A stretch of 64,000 nt of DNA, taken from positions 62,001 to 126,000 of the forward strand of contig JAABRD010000003.1 of the NCBI GenBank assembly GCA_011391085.1. Reading direction: 5' to 3'. The notes under the pieces are model-generated. The model was not told the DNA's origin. It ran no database searches and worked only from the letters and a program-made list of their open reading frames with translations. This DNA comes from Thiotrichaceae bacterium (GTDB lineage Bacteria > Pseudomonadota > Gammaproteobacteria > Beggiatoales > Beggiatoaceae). The translations under genes were made by a program, and so were the position numbers. Below are positions 28,298 to 37,347 of the stretch, in pieces (position 1 is the stretch's first letter; each line of letters opens with the position of its first letter).

Positions 28298-29675
28298 ATT
28301 GTTGCATACTTCGACATTTCGTTTAGCCATGCTATACATGGTCTTGTTTAGCAGTTCGGTCTTTATTTTATTTAGTTTTATCTACTGGGAGATGGTCGGT
28401 TATATGGCCATGCAAATCGAAACAACCATTGAAGCGGAAACGGAAGGGTTAGGGGAACAATATCGGCGCGTGGGAATCGAAGGCTTGATAGCCGTGATTG
28501 AGGAACGTATCAGCAAAAATCCGAAGGATTCTTCAGTGTACTTACTGACCATGCCAAACTATACTCCTTTAATAGGAAACTTAAAGGAATGGCCACTGGT
28601 TCCACACACGCCAGGGGGGTGGTTAAACTTTTCCTTGACAAACGTGATGGGGAAATCCAATTCATACCATCAAATTCGTGCCCGTCGTTTTCGTTTAGCT
28701 GACGGTGGTTATCACTTGTTAGTGGGACGAGACGTTCGGGAATTGAATGCCACGCAAAGCATGATTATTCATGCGTTGGGATGGGGACTGGCGATGACGG
28801 TAGGATTGGCATTGCTAGGTGGACTGATGATGAGTTGGAGTACGGTGCGGCGAGTGGAAGTGATTAATCAAACTTGTCGTGATATTATCACTGGTGATTT
28901 AACTCGTCGCATTCCGAACAAAGGAATTGGGGACGATTTTGACCAATTAGGCGATAATCTGAATGCCATGTTAGATCGGATTGAAACGTTGATGGCAGGG
29001 GTGCGCCAGGTGGCTGACAATATTGCCCACGACTTACGGACGCCTTTGACTCGACTGCGGAATCGATTAGAACAGTTACGAGGACAGGTGACTGATAATC
29101 AACAATGTGAGGAATTGATTGAGAAAAATATTGCCGAAGCGGACCAATTGTTAGCCACTTTCAATGCCTTGTTACGGATTGCCCAAATTGAATCCGGTAG
29201 TCGTCTCGATTGTCATGTCCAAGTCAATTTGGTCACCTTAGTTCAAGACGCCGCAGAATTGTACGAAGTGTTAGCACATGAAAAAAATCAGTCCTTCACT
29301 ACCCAGTTGACCAGAGGTGACATCAGGGTGTGTGGAGACCGTAATTTATTGTTTCAGGCATTGGCCAACTTGTTAGATAACGCCGTCAAATATACGCCCA
29401 GCGGGGGTCACATTCATCTCTCCTTAACTCAGCCAGAGAACGTTGCAGAGATTCGGATAGTTGATACAGGTCCTGGGATTCCAGAGGAGGCAAAAGAAAA
29501 AGTGTTTGAACGCTTTTTTCGCTTAGAACGGAGTCGCAACACGCCAGGCAACGGGTTAGGACTGAGTTTGGTAGTCGCTGTCGCAAAATTGCACGACTCT
29601 CAAATTAGATTGGAAGATAATAGACCAACAGGTATAGAAGTGGTATGGGTATTAAATTTAGTGAATGGTGGATGA
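28284..29675 (+). CDS. Sensor histidine kinase
   Basis: The 463-residue partner of the preceding regulator. TM1 covers ~12-37, a periplasmic domain of ~130 residues follows, and TM2 lies near 168-192, leading to a HAMP domain. The H box is NIAHDLRTPLTRLRN, and the ATPase part has the N box LANLLDNAVKYTP, the G1 box DTGPGIP, the F box RFFRLERSR and the G2 box GNGLGLSLV. All catalytic motifs are intact. The domain order is that of EnvZ/QseC-type kinases. The signal sensed is unknown. Confidence 0.95.
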   Translation: MNPVKLLHTSTFRLAMLYMVLFSSSVFILFSFIYWEMVGYMAMQIETTIEAETEGLGEQYRRVGIEGLIAVIEERISKNPKDSSVYLLTMPNYTPLIGNLKEWPLVPHTPGGWLNFSLTNVMGKSNSYHQIRARRFRLADGGYHLLVGRDVRELNATQSMIIHALGWGLAMTVGLALLGGLMMSWSTVRRVEVINQTCRDIITGDLTRRIPNKGIGDDFDQLGDNLNAMLDRIETLMAGVRQVADNIAHDLRTPLTRLRNRLEQLRGQVTDNQQCEELIEKNIAEADQLLATFNALLRIAQIESGSRLDCHVQVNLVTLVQDAAELYEVLAHEKNQSFTTQLTRGDIRVCGDRNLLFQALANLLDNAVKYTPSGGHIHLSLTQPENVAEIRIVDTGPGIPEEAKEKVFERFFRLERSRNTPGNGLGLSLVVAVAKLHDSQIRLEDNRPTGIEVVWVLNLVNGG

Positions 29676-30058
29676 GGTAATCGTTTCGAAGTTATTCTTT
29701 AGGAGTCCAAAGCGAGGCGTTGTCCGGCGCCGGACAACGCTTCGCTTTGGACTCCTGGGTATGGTGGTGACTCCTGGGCATGACGGTGCTTTGCCAGGTG
29801 ACAGAGATTATTTTTTCAATGTTAAGAAAATTTTTTCATAACTAGGTTATTACTTATTTTTCAGTATTTTAATATTATATATCGCATAATAAAGAAGTGA
29901 TTTACCACCGCTATTTTATTCATGTCACTAGACTAACTCTATAAATAACACTAAACTAGCGTTTTTAGTTACAGAAATACTTTAAAAAACTCTCGCATCT
30001 TATTCAAAAATAATTTCAATTTCAATTTCACTATCTTAACATGGGATATGTTTCCAAC
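29676..30058. repeat. Gap with a perfect GGAGTCCAAAGCG palindrome
   Basis: At 29702-29755 two 27-base arms (GGAGTCCAAAGCGAGGCGTT, GTCCGGC and their complement) face each other with one mismatch and no loop. The rest (29760-30040) is AT-rich and holds no visible gene. The promoter of the FlgO-like genes may lie there. Confidence 0.75.
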
Positions 30059-30775
30059 ATGAAAACACTATTGCTAATAATGGCAACCCTGACAACCTTG
30101 CTAGTCACAGGTTGCGCTTACCGTGCCATCCCGCTGGCGGTTTCTTACCCTCTCAGCACTCAAAATCGTATGCAAGCGGCCCATCATTGGGATGTGCTTG
30201 CCGAACATTCGGCGGACCGACTTGCCCAAACCCTAGAAGTCACTTTCCCCAATGCTGTTGTCAAACCGGCCCTGTTTATACGGTACACGCAAGAACAAGA
30301 AAAGATTCCATTTGCTAGGGCGTTTTTCCACATGCTAACCAGTAAACTGGTTCAAAAGGGTCTCGTTGTCGTCAATAATGCCGATGCCAGTAACGCCCTG
30401 ATGATCGACTATGATGTTCAAGTGGTGGAACATAAAGACCGGCGCCGTTTCAATCCACCTCTGGGAAGTTACACTGTCTTAGGCAGTCTCGTTTGGCTAG
30501 TCGCCCGTGGCATCGACAAGTGGGGTGATGCGACTTTAGCGGTCTATCCCTTGGTGGCAGGTGCAGAAGCCTATACTGCGGCTAAATACTACTTGCCTGG
30601 GGAAACCAATACCGAGGTTGTTATCACGACTTCGGCCAGTCTGGGACAACAATATGTGTTTCAGGAATCCAATGTGTATTATGTCAACACCGGTGATGCT
30701 GACCATTACGAACAAGGAGGCAAAACCTATCAAGTCGTTGGTTGTCCAACGCCGCCTGGGAGTTGCCGTTACTGA
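30059..30775 (+). CDS. Outer membrane lipoprotein, FlgO-like
   Basis: A 238-residue product starting MKTLLLIMATLTTLLVTGCAY, a textbook lipobox with Cys19 (counted from ATG 30059; an upstream ATG at 30041 adds six residues). The body, including HSADRLAQTLEVT, IPFARAFFHMLTSKLVQKGL and NALMIDYDVQVVEHKDRR, fits the alpha/beta fold of FlgO, though less well than its neighbour. A hydrophobic patch (LGSLVWLVARGI) occurs in the middle. FlgO proteins are outer membrane lipoproteins tied to motility in Vibrio. No flagellar gene is present here, so the role is open. Confidence 0.65.
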   Translation: MKTLLLIMATLTTLLVTGCAYRAIPLAVSYPLSTQNRMQAAHHWDVLAEHSADRLAQTLEVTFPNAVVKPALFIRYTQEQEKIPFARAFFHMLTSKLVQKGLVVVNNADASNALMIDYDVQVVEHKDRRRFNPPLGSYTVLGSLVWLVARGIDKWGDATLAVYPLVAGAEAYTAAKYYLPGETNTEVVITTSASLGQQYVFQESNVYYVNTGDADHYEQGGKTYQVVGCPTPPGSCRY

Positions 30776-30835
30776 GTCAAGCGTTCAGGGGACCAAAGCA
30801 CAAAGCTACGCTTTAGACTCCTGTATGCAATTATC

Positions 30836-30997
30836 GGTAGTGATGCAATCTGGGTGATATTCATGTTGCCCTCACCCCCGGCCCCTCTCCCAGAGGGCGT
30901 GGGGAGTGTGGTGACACCAGTGGTTTTCTCCCCACGCCCGTAGGGAGAGGGGCCGAAGGGGTGAGGGGAAACATATCACCTACATTGCATCACTACC
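30836..30997. mobile_element. MITE-like element, 162 bp, GC-rich core
   Basis: Ends GGTAGTGATGCAATCTGGGT and CACCTACATTGCATCACTACC with a CCCTCACCCCCGGCCCCTCT core. Same subfamily as 27410-27567 and 58416-58568. It lies between the two FlgO-like genes. Confidence 0.85.
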
Positions 30998-31085
30998 CAA
31001 TTATCCAGTACGCATATCCAGGAGTCTAAAGCGTAGCTTTGTGACCTGGGTATTAATTAACTGAGTATCCATTATTGAGAATAAC

Positions 31086-31628
31086 ATGATGAAACCGACA
31101 CTAACCCAATTAACTCTAAGTTTCCTCTTCCTTCTCCTCTTTACCGCAGGATGTTCCAAGGAAGTGAAAGACACCGATTTGGTCAAAGCCAGCTACCGGG
31201 CTACGGATGCCCTGCTAAAGAGTGCTAAGGAAATGGAACTTTATCCGAACAAACCCATTTTGGTTGCCAGCTTTGTCGACATTGACGATGTGCAACAATC
31301 TTCCACTTTAGGACGCACCTTGGCAGAACAAATGGGGTCCAAATTTACGCAAAATGGCTATAAGGTCATAGAACTCAAACTCCGTTCTAACAGCGTCTTC
31401 GTGCGAGGTTCGAAAGACTCTGATGAAGGTGAATTTATGTTGTCGCGAGAACTTCAAGACTTGAGTTTTCAACACGACGCCCACGCCGTTCTGGTGGGTA
31501 CCTACGGTAAAGGGCCTGAAGTCGTCTATGTCACGGCTAAACTCATTCGCACGAGAGACAGCGTGATTTTAGGTTCTTACGATTTCAGCCTCCCTGTGGG
31601 TAAAAATACCAGAAAGATGTTGCAGTAG
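31086..31628 (+). CDS. FlgO-family outer membrane lipoprotein
   Basis: The 180-residue product starts with a lipoprotein signal ending LLFTAGCSK. The mature part matches FlgO well: PILVASFVDIDDVQQSSTLG, RTLAEQMGSKFTQNGYKVIE, GEFMLSRELQDLSFQHDAHA and VGTYGKGPEVVYVTAKLIRT. FlgO is an outer membrane protein of unknown mechanism, needed for flagellar stability in Vibrio. The start could be either of two adjacent Met codons. A MITE and a GGAGTCTAAAGCG fragment separate it from the upstream FlgO-like gene. Confidence 0.8.
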   Translation: MMKPTLTQLTLSFLFLLLFTAGCSKEVKDTDLVKASYRATDALLKSAKEMELYPNKPILVASFVDIDDVQQSSTLGRTLAEQMGSKFTQNGYKVIELKLRSNSVFVRGSKDSDEGEFMLSRELQDLSFQHDAHAVLVGTYGKGPEVVYVTAKLIRTRDSVILGSYDFSLPVGKNTRKMLQ

Positions 31629-31774
31629 AAATCGAATGGGCAACCTTATATGGTTGCCCACGAGGGTAAATAGTTCACCCACATTGCATCACCACCCAAC
31701 CACCGCCGGCAACCATAAGGGTTGCCGCATCACCCCTCTTACCTCACTACCTAAGCATTTATGTAGAGAACACT
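31629..31774. repeat. Short MITE-like remnant
   Basis: CACCCACATTGCATCACCACC at about 31675 and CCTCTTACCTCACTACC at the right are degenerate MITE ends around a GGCAACC / GGTTGCC inverted repeat. No gene. Confidence 0.5.
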
Positions 31775-32533
31775 ATGAATCGCAATCAACTCAATCCAAT
31801 TAACCTTGCCTTTAGCTTTGCTTTAGGGATGTCAACCGTTCTCCCAACACTCAGTCTGCCAGTGCAAGCCGCTGAGATAATTTACAATCCACCCCCAGAG
31901 ATTGCCCAAGTTCATCGTGACAGTGTCAGTCAATCACGAGGTCCCTCGCGGGGACCCTCACGGGGGCCCTCGCGCAGTACCACAGCTTGCCAAACCATTG
32001 CTGACGATTTTGATTTGCGTGTTTTAGTACCTGGCAACGGTTATACCTTGTTTGATCAACCGTCTCTCTACTGGTCCATTTCGCAACCTCTGACAGGACA
32101 ATTTATTTTCACCTTGAAACCAGCTACCATCGCTTCTGCTTCTGGTGCAGTAGAATTTCCACCCGCGGTGGTTGAACAAACCCTTGAACTGTCTGTGAAA
32201 GCTGGGATTCAATCTGTGTCTCTCAAACAGTATGACGTCAGTTTAGAAGAAAACAAGGAGTATGAATGGTCGGTGTCTTTAGTATGTTCCACCAAGGAAC
32301 CTTCTCTAAACATTTTTGACACGGGCAGGGTTAAGCGCGTCAAACGTCCTGCTAAGATGGAAACGATGTTAAAGGAGGCAACTCAATCACAGTTGCCTTA
32401 TCTTTACGCGGAAATGGGTTTTTGGTACGACGCCCTTTCGAGTTTGTCAGAACTGATTGATAAGCGGCCAGAAGAGAAGGAATTGCTTCAAGTACGTGCC
32501 AGTTTTCTTAAACAAGGGGGATTTTTGAAGTAG
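31775..32533 (+). CDS. DUF928 family exported protein
   Basis: The 252-residue product has a signal peptide (cleavage near VQA). It next contains a threefold RGPS repeat, then the DUF928 domain: RVLVPGNGYTLFDQPSLYWS is the LVP-x-T-PTF-W motif of this family, followed by a beta-rich body and a helical C-terminus (LYAEMGFWYDALSSLSELID). DUF928 proteins are common in cyanobacteria and filamentous gammaproteobacteria, often near CHASE2 sensors, and have no assigned function. It is probably periplasmic. Confidence 0.85.
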   Translation: MNRNQLNPINLAFSFALGMSTVLPTLSLPVQAAEIIYNPPPEIAQVHRDSVSQSRGPSRGPSRGPSRSTTACQTIADDFDLRVLVPGNGYTLFDQPSLYWSISQPLTGQFIFTLKPATIASASGAVEFPPAVVEQTLELSVKAGIQSVSLKQYDVSLEENKEYEWSVSLVCSTKEPSLNIFDTGRVKRVKRPAKMETMLKEATQSQLPYLYAEMGFWYDALSSLSELIDKRPEEKELLQVRASFLKQGGFLK

Positions 32534-32584
32534 AGTCAGGAAGGGAGGAGTCCAACACACGTTTTGGACGACACTGTCTGACAT

Positions 32585-32818
32585 GCTGGAGTGGAGGCTT
32601 TAGCCGGCGAGAGTTAGCATGGAGTTAAACGCCGGGAAAAGCCACCGGCTAAAGCCTCTACTCCAACACCGCTACCGGCTAAAGCCTCTACTCCAACACC
32701 GCCACCGGCTAAAGCCTCTACTCCAACACCGCTACCGGCTAAAGCCTCTACTCCAACACCGCTACCGGCTAAAGCCTCTACTCCAACACCGCTACCGGCT
32801 AAAGCCTCTACTCCAAGA
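32585..32818. repeat. 30-bp tandem repeat, six copies
   Basis: From 32641 a unit of exactly 30 bases, CCGGCTAAAGCCTCTACTCC plus AACACCGCTA, repeats six times with one or two changes per copy. An inverted arm TGGAGTGGAGGCTTTAGCCGG at 32588 lets the block fold back. It is a tandem expansion of the CTAGAGGCTTTAGCC palindrome family. There are no spacers, so it is not a CRISPR array. Confidence 0.9.
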
Positions 32819-32900
32819 CTAAATTTTGGGGATGGGTTCAACAAAGAATTGACAACCTTTCGTAAAGTTGTCAACTCTCGTTCACCTCCCCAAGTGTTCA

Positions 32901-34553
32901 TCACTTAATGAACTCTCGTTTAGCATATCCCGTTGTGCCATCTTCCAGTTCGATCTTGTACCACTCGCCGGCATTTTCCAAAATTCGTACCTTTGACCCC
33001 TTAGCTGCTTTGGTAACAACTTTGGCGGATTGACTCTTGCCGGACCGGATATTGAGAGGAGAACCTTTCGTCACAACCATCCCAGAATTTCCTTTACCTA
33101 AATTCCCTTTACTTCCTTCTTCGTCAGCCGCACCGGCGGCAGTTTCTTGTTCAGCTACACCAGGTTGGATGAATTGGCTACTGGCGTAACCAGTTTTGCC
33201 GTTTTTCAATTGCACTTTGTACCATTCGCCTTCTTTCCCCAAGATGCGTACTTTTGAACCTTTAGCCACTTTGCCCACCACTTTGGCTTCGGTGCTTTTA
33301 TCGGACCGAACATTCAACGGTGAACCTTGAGTCACAACTTCGCCCTCTCCACCTCCTGTCGCGGCTTTTTCCAGCTTGCTGAGAGTGGCTTTATCAGTGT
33401 CTGCTGGCAAACTCAGAAGGGTCTTACTACTGCCACCCAGTTTGATTAGGTTACGTTGCACATAACCCGTCGTACCATCATCGAGTTGGACTTTGTACCA
33501 ATCACCGGCCTTTGCTACCACTTGTACTTTGGCGCCCTTGTCGACCTTAGCCACGACTTCGGCTTTGAGACTGCCACTAGCACGTACATTGGCGGGTGAA
33601 CCTTTGGTAGCTACGACTCCTTCGCCTTTCAGGGTGTCTTCCTTAACCGGTTTTTGGGTGTCAGTATCGGTTTTCTCGCCAGCCTTAGTGGCACTTTCTT
33701 TCTTATCGGATTTGGAAGCGGAAGTTGCCTCGCTGTCTGCTTCTTCACCACCTAGTTTGATGTAACTACGGTTAGCATAACCGGTGGTGCCATCGTCGAG
33801 TTGAACCTTATACCATTCGCCGGTCTTTTTCAAAACGTGGATTTTCGAACCTTTCTTGGCGGTGCCTACAACCTTGTCGTCCTTACTCATGCCGGCACGA
33901 ATGTTCAAGTCACCCGTTTTGGTGATGACCACCCCCGTTTCTTCTGTGTCGTCGGCGGCCGCTTTCGCATCGGAAGCGTCCTCTTTCGTTGCGTCTGTAG
34001 CCCCCAACTTCAGGTAACTGCCCAGAACATAACCGACTTTGCCGTCGTCTAGTTCGACCTTGTACCACTCGCCGGAACTATCTAGTACATGCAGTTTATC
34101 GCCTTTTTTGGCCTTGCCAATAGCTTTGCTATCAGTACCCTTGCCGGCCCGAATATTGACTGAGGTACCCGTCACCACCCCCGTTTCACCATCCTTGTCT
34201 TGGCTGTTGCCAGTGTCTGTATCTTTGTCTGTCGCCTTATCTCCCGCATCCGCCGCGCCTAATTTTATATAGTCCTTGCGGATATAGCCGACTTTGTCAT
34301 TCCCCAAGTCGACTTTGTACCACTCGCCAGAGGTTCCTAAAATATGCACGGCGTCCCCTGTTTTCGCTTTGCCAATCAACTCTGAGTTAACAACATCACC
34401 GGCACGAATGTTAACACTACCTCCCTTTTCCGTCGTGATCACACCAGACATTTCACCGCTGGTCGTTCCCTCGGCAGCACCTGTTGGTACGGTCATCAAA
34501 CTGACCGAAAAAATAACGATGGGAATGGATAATTTCCGAATCATGGTCTTCAT
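32901..34553 (-). CDS. Secreted protein with six bacterial SH3 domains
   Basis: A 550-residue exported protein with signal peptide (MKTMIRKLSIPIVIFSVSLM, cleavage after TGAAA or nearby). The remainder is six SH3b units, each built as VNIRAG...GWYKV.LDDGKVGY...YIKLG, joined by acidic Ser/Thr/Lys linkers. Bacterial SH3 domains bind peptidoglycan or other wall polymers, so this is probably a periplasmic or surface adhesin-like protein. There is no catalytic domain. ATG 34553 is chosen since the frame above it (to 34670) is not signal-like and crosses a repeat-rich gap. Confidence 0.88.
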   Translation of the reverse strand: MKTMIRKLSIPIVIFSVSLMTVPTGAAEGTTSGEMSGVITTEKGGSVNIRAGDVVNSELIGKAKTGDAVHILGTSGEWYKVDLGNDKVGYIRKDYIKLGAADAGDKATDKDTDTGNSQDKDGETGVVTGTSVNIRAGKGTDSKAIGKAKKGDKLHVLDSSGEWYKVELDDGKVGYVLGSYLKLGATDATKEDASDAKAAADDTEETGVVITKTGDLNIRAGMSKDDKVVGTAKKGSKIHVLKKTGEWYKVQLDDGTTGYANRSYIKLGGEEADSEATSASKSDKKESATKAGEKTDTDTQKPVKEDTLKGEGVVATKGSPANVRASGSLKAEVVAKVDKGAKVQVVAKAGDWYKVQLDDGTTGYVQRNLIKLGGSSKTLLSLPADTDKATLSKLEKAATGGGEGEVVTQGSPLNVRSDKSTEAKVVGKVAKGSKVRILGKEGEWYKVQLKNGKTGYASSQFIQPGVAEQETAAGAADEEGSKGNLGKGNSGMVVTKGSPLNIRSGKSQSAKVVTKAAKGSKVRILENAGEWYKIELEDGTTGYAKREFIK

Positions 34554-34895
34554 AATTTGAGTTTCCTGTGTTTCAAGTATAAAATAGCATAAAGATGGTA
34601 GTAATGAACAAGGTAGTAGAGATGACTCTGTTAGCCAGACCATTGCGGTTTTGAACACCTCAAGGGTCAAACTTCACGACATATTCATCTCTTGCTACCC
34701 AATGTGGTGGTGTTTATAGACGTAATGGTTCAGGAGTCCAAAGCCATGACAAAGCTTCGCTTTGGACTCCTGGGTATGGTACCATTAATCATTACAACAC
34801 TACCAAATAACCAGTCCAACCATGGACGTTTTTTCCGTTTAATAGCATTTTAAATGATACCCCATTCTAGGTTGACTCGTCAAGTAAGGAATTTT
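34554..34895. repeat. Gap with GGAGTCCAAAGC palindrome
   Basis: A compact palindrome CAGGAGTCCAAAGCCATGAC / AAAGCTTCGCTTTGGACTCCTG lies at 34732-34772. At 34610-34700 there is a degenerate MITE-like piece. No gene is seen. Confidence 0.55.
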
Positions 34896-35417
34896 TTGGG
34901 TATTTACCTTCATCAAATGAAAGGTTTTACTCTTATAGAACTTTTAGTGGTTGTCATCATTATAAGCATTATTTTGAGTTTTGCCACACTTTCTATAAAT
35001 CAAGGTGGTGCCGCCCGCCAATTGGAACAAGAGGCGCAACGGTTAGCCTCCCTATTGCGGTTAGCCAGCCAGCAGGCCATCTTGCATGGCCAAGAATTTG
35101 GAGTATCTTTTGACCAGGATGAGTATCGCTTTTATCAATTGCAAGGTCAAGCCTGGCAAATACTTCAAGAGGATATTTTTCGCCCCCATAGTTTACTTTC
35201 TGGCCTACACTTAGAATTGCGTATCGAGGGGGCCCCGGTCACTTTGGGCGAAACATGCCAAAATTCCTCATGTTTGCCGCAACTATTACTTTTATCTAGT
35301 GGTGAACTTACCCCCTTTGCGGTGATGTTCACGGTGCCTGTAGATAATTCTCTTAGCTATCAACTCACAGGTACAGCAACGGGAGAAATAATTATACAAC
35401 ATGATGATTCTCAATAA
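34896..35417 (+). CDS. gspH: Type II secretion minor pseudopilin GspH
   Basis: GspH is a minor pseudopilin at the tip of the type II secretion pseudopilus. The product has the prepilin peptidase site MKG-FTLIELLVVVIIISII, with conserved Glu5, and a GspH-like C-terminal domain (RLASLLRLASQQAILHGQEFGV, LLLLSSGELTPFAV). No ATG has a ribosome site. TTG 34896 has AAGGA five bases upstream and gives a 10-residue leader, so I prefer it over ATG 34917 or 34854. It overlaps gspI by 17 bases. Confidence 0.82.
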   Translation: MGIYLHQMKGFTLIELLVVVIIISIILSFATLSINQGGAARQLEQEAQRLASLLRLASQQAILHGQEFGVSFDQDEYRFYQLQGQAWQILQEDIFRPHSLLSGLHLELRIEGAPVTLGETCQNSSCLPQLLLLSSGELTPFAVMFTVPVDNSLSYQLTGTATGEIIIQHDDSQ

Positions 35418-35778
35418 AAGAATCGCTGGTTTTACCCTACTTGAAGTGCTAGTGGCACTGGCTATTCTAGCCATTGCCCTTGCAGCAGTAATTAAGTCGA
35501 CGACCGAAAATGCGGAAAATCTCCGCTATCTACGTGACAAAACACTGGCCCAGTGGGTAGCCAGGAATGTTATCACGGACCTTCAAGTGCGCAATCAATG
35601 GCCTGACTTGGGAGAGACGAAAGGCCAAGCCAGAATGGCTAATCAAGATTGGTATTGGACATTGCAAGTATCAGAAACGATGGATAAGGAATTACGACGA
35701 TTAGATGTGCAAGTACGTGATCGGGAAGAAGCTAGGGAACCGGTGGGCGTGTTAGTGGGATTTGTAGGGGCACCATGA
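35401..35778 (+). CDS. gspI: Type II secretion minor pseudopilin GspI
   Basis: A 125-residue protein with leader MMILNKRIAG and processed start FTLLEVLVALAILAIALAA. The body matches GspI (TLAQWVARNVITDLQVRNQWPD, WYWTLQVSET...LRRLDVQVRD). GspI initiates the pseudopilus tip together with GspJ and GspK. Those two genes should follow, but the next 230 bases are repeats and then an unrelated gene. The start overlaps the end of gspH. Confidence 0.9.
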   Translation: MMILNKRIAGFTLLEVLVALAILAIALAAVIKSTTENAENLRYLRDKTLAQWVARNVITDLQVRNQWPDLGETKGQARMANQDWYWTLQVSETMDKELRRLDVQVRDREEAREPVGVLVGFVGAP

Positions 35779-35867
35779 CCCTTATCCAGGAGTCCAAAAC
35801 AACCTTAATAGGAGTCTAAAGCACATGTTACATCACTCCTCCCTGTTTCGTTTATTCGATAGTGATG

Positions 35868-35954
35868 CAATGTGGGTGTATAGAAATATCAGGACCGGCA
35901 GTCCTCCAAAGGCTATCAATCCTTGCCCATAATCCACATTGCATCACTGCCGTC
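35868..35954. mobile_element. Short MITE-like element
   Basis: Ends GATAGTGATGCAATGTGGGT and AATCCACATTGCATCACTGCC around a 45-base core with a GGACCGGCAGTCC hairpin. Same family as 42104-42161. Confidence 0.75.
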
Positions 35955-36014
35955 TATCCCATATAATATGTTCTGAAGCCAATTCCTGACCTTACTAAAC
36001 CGCCCCCATTATTT

Positions 36015-36935
36015 ATGACCACAAACGATGATTTTCTAAAAAATTTATTTGACGACTTTACCGTTGATTTTGGCGCCTGGCTACTATCCCAGCCCATTCA
36101 AAGTGCCACGCTATTGAATGTAGAATTGCCAGCACAACCGAAGACCTTCGTAGATCGAGTCAGTTTGGTCACGTTGGCCAATCAACTCCAAATCCATTTA
36201 CATGTTGAATTTCAAGGCCGTCGTAGCCCTCTGCCGGTCCCTGACCGAATGTTGGAATATCTGACTCGCCTTGACCAAACCTACAAAAATCCAGTTTGTA
36301 GCGTCGTAATTTATGTAGGACGCTGGGCTGGCAGTAAAGATGAAGGACACCACCAACGTATTTGTCCTGCCACTGGTCTAGTGACCTTGGAATGGCGTTA
36401 TCGGGTGATACGATTATGGCAAACGCCAGCTAAAGTCTTGTTGGACTTGGATAAAATCCCCCTATTAGCGTTGGTTGGATTGACCCGTATTGACCACCCA
36501 GAGGAGGTTATTCCTTATGTGGTGGAAAAAATCCGGAGTGTGACAGATGTCACTGTACGCAAACAGTTATTCACTGTTTTAATTTCGTTAGCTGAAGAGG
36601 AGAAAATAGCCACTATGATTGAAGGAATGTTATACCCAGAAGAAGATTTGTTAATAGACACCCCCTTTCTACGCCGGATGCGGGAAACGAGTTGGCGCGA
36701 GGGTCAAACGACAGGCCGGGCCGAAGGCCGGGCCGAAGGCCGTACTGAAGGACTGAGAGATGGCCACAAGCAAGGAAAATCCGATTTGCTGTCACGCCTG
36801 TTGTACCAACGTTTTGGTGAGTTACCCGCCTGGGCCAATAGCCGATTGCAACAAGCCAGTGTGCAAGAATTGGAACGCTGGAGTTTGCGTGTGTTAGATG
36901 CGCAACGGTTGGAACGGGTTTTTGAGGAGGAATAA
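36015..36935 (+). CDS. Rpn-like / DUF4351 PD-(D/E)XK protein
   Basis: A 306-residue protein. The N-terminal half contains IHLHVEFQGRRSPLPVPDRM, in which HVEFQ matches the E-x-Q/K core of PD-(D/E)XK nucleases of the Rpn/transposase-nuclease group. A low-complexity stretch (REGQTTGRAEGRAEGRTEGL) of Gly/Arg/Glu repeats follows, and the C-terminus (LLYQRFGELPAWANSRLQQA ... VLDAQRLERVF) is the DUF4351 motif. Such proteins are recombination-promoting nucleases found in many copies in filamentous bacteria. It is complete. Confidence 0.85.
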   Translation: MTTNDDFLKNLFDDFTVDFGAWLLSQPIQSATLLNVELPAQPKTFVDRVSLVTLANQLQIHLHVEFQGRRSPLPVPDRMLEYLTRLDQTYKNPVCSVVIYVGRWAGSKDEGHHQRICPATGLVTLEWRYRVIRLWQTPAKVLLDLDKIPLLALVGLTRIDHPEEVIPYVVEKIRSVTDVTVRKQLFTVLISLAEEEKIATMIEGMLYPEEDLLIDTPFLRRMRETSWREGQTTGRAEGRAEGRTEGLRDGHKQGKSDLLSRLLYQRFGELPAWANSRLQQASVQELERWSLRVLDAQRLERVFEEE

Positions 36936-37347
36936 ATGGAGGAGACCTTTGGAGGGATTCCGAAGGTCTGTTTTGATAACTTCAGTATTATGGTTTGGGT
37001 GGTGAGGCAGGTAGTGTTGCATTGGTAATGGTTGGTAGTGATGCACAAAGTAGTGGTGATGATCACCAAAGCCTTCTGGTCTTAAAGACCTGTCAGATTT
37101 AAACCACTACCTTGTGCATCACTACCGAATATTCAATAGTTCCATCATAAAAAGTACCTCCTCGAATTGGAAAGTTAACCACTTTTCTGCTATCATACAG
37201 ACAGTGAAAGTGATATTAGACAACACAATTTATCATTCCGTTTGAAATGATAATTTTTGAGTTGACACGCGAAACGATGGTTATTATTTATTCATTTACA
37301 ACCCTCAACCGCTAACACCGTTATTTTACCGCCAAGGCCGTTTTTCT
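36936..37347. other. Gap with a variant MITE
   Basis: A unit from about 37034 to 37124 has ends TGGTAGTGATGCACAAAGTA and CCTTGTGCATCACTACC, i.e. the MITE family with CACAAAG in place of CAATGTG. The rest is AT-rich and should hold the promoter of the XRE gene. Nothing else is seen. Confidence 0.55.

Noticed and set aside
32641-32818. CRISPR array
   Set aside because: The 30-bp units are directly adjacent, with no unique spacers, and belong to a palindrome family found all over the window.
32614-32904. Minus-strand ORF encoding repeated VGVEALAGSG units, and the plus-strand RLKPLLQHRY repeats
   Set aside because: Both are translations of the 30-bp tandem DNA repeat at 32641-32818; no ribosome site and no conserved protein features.
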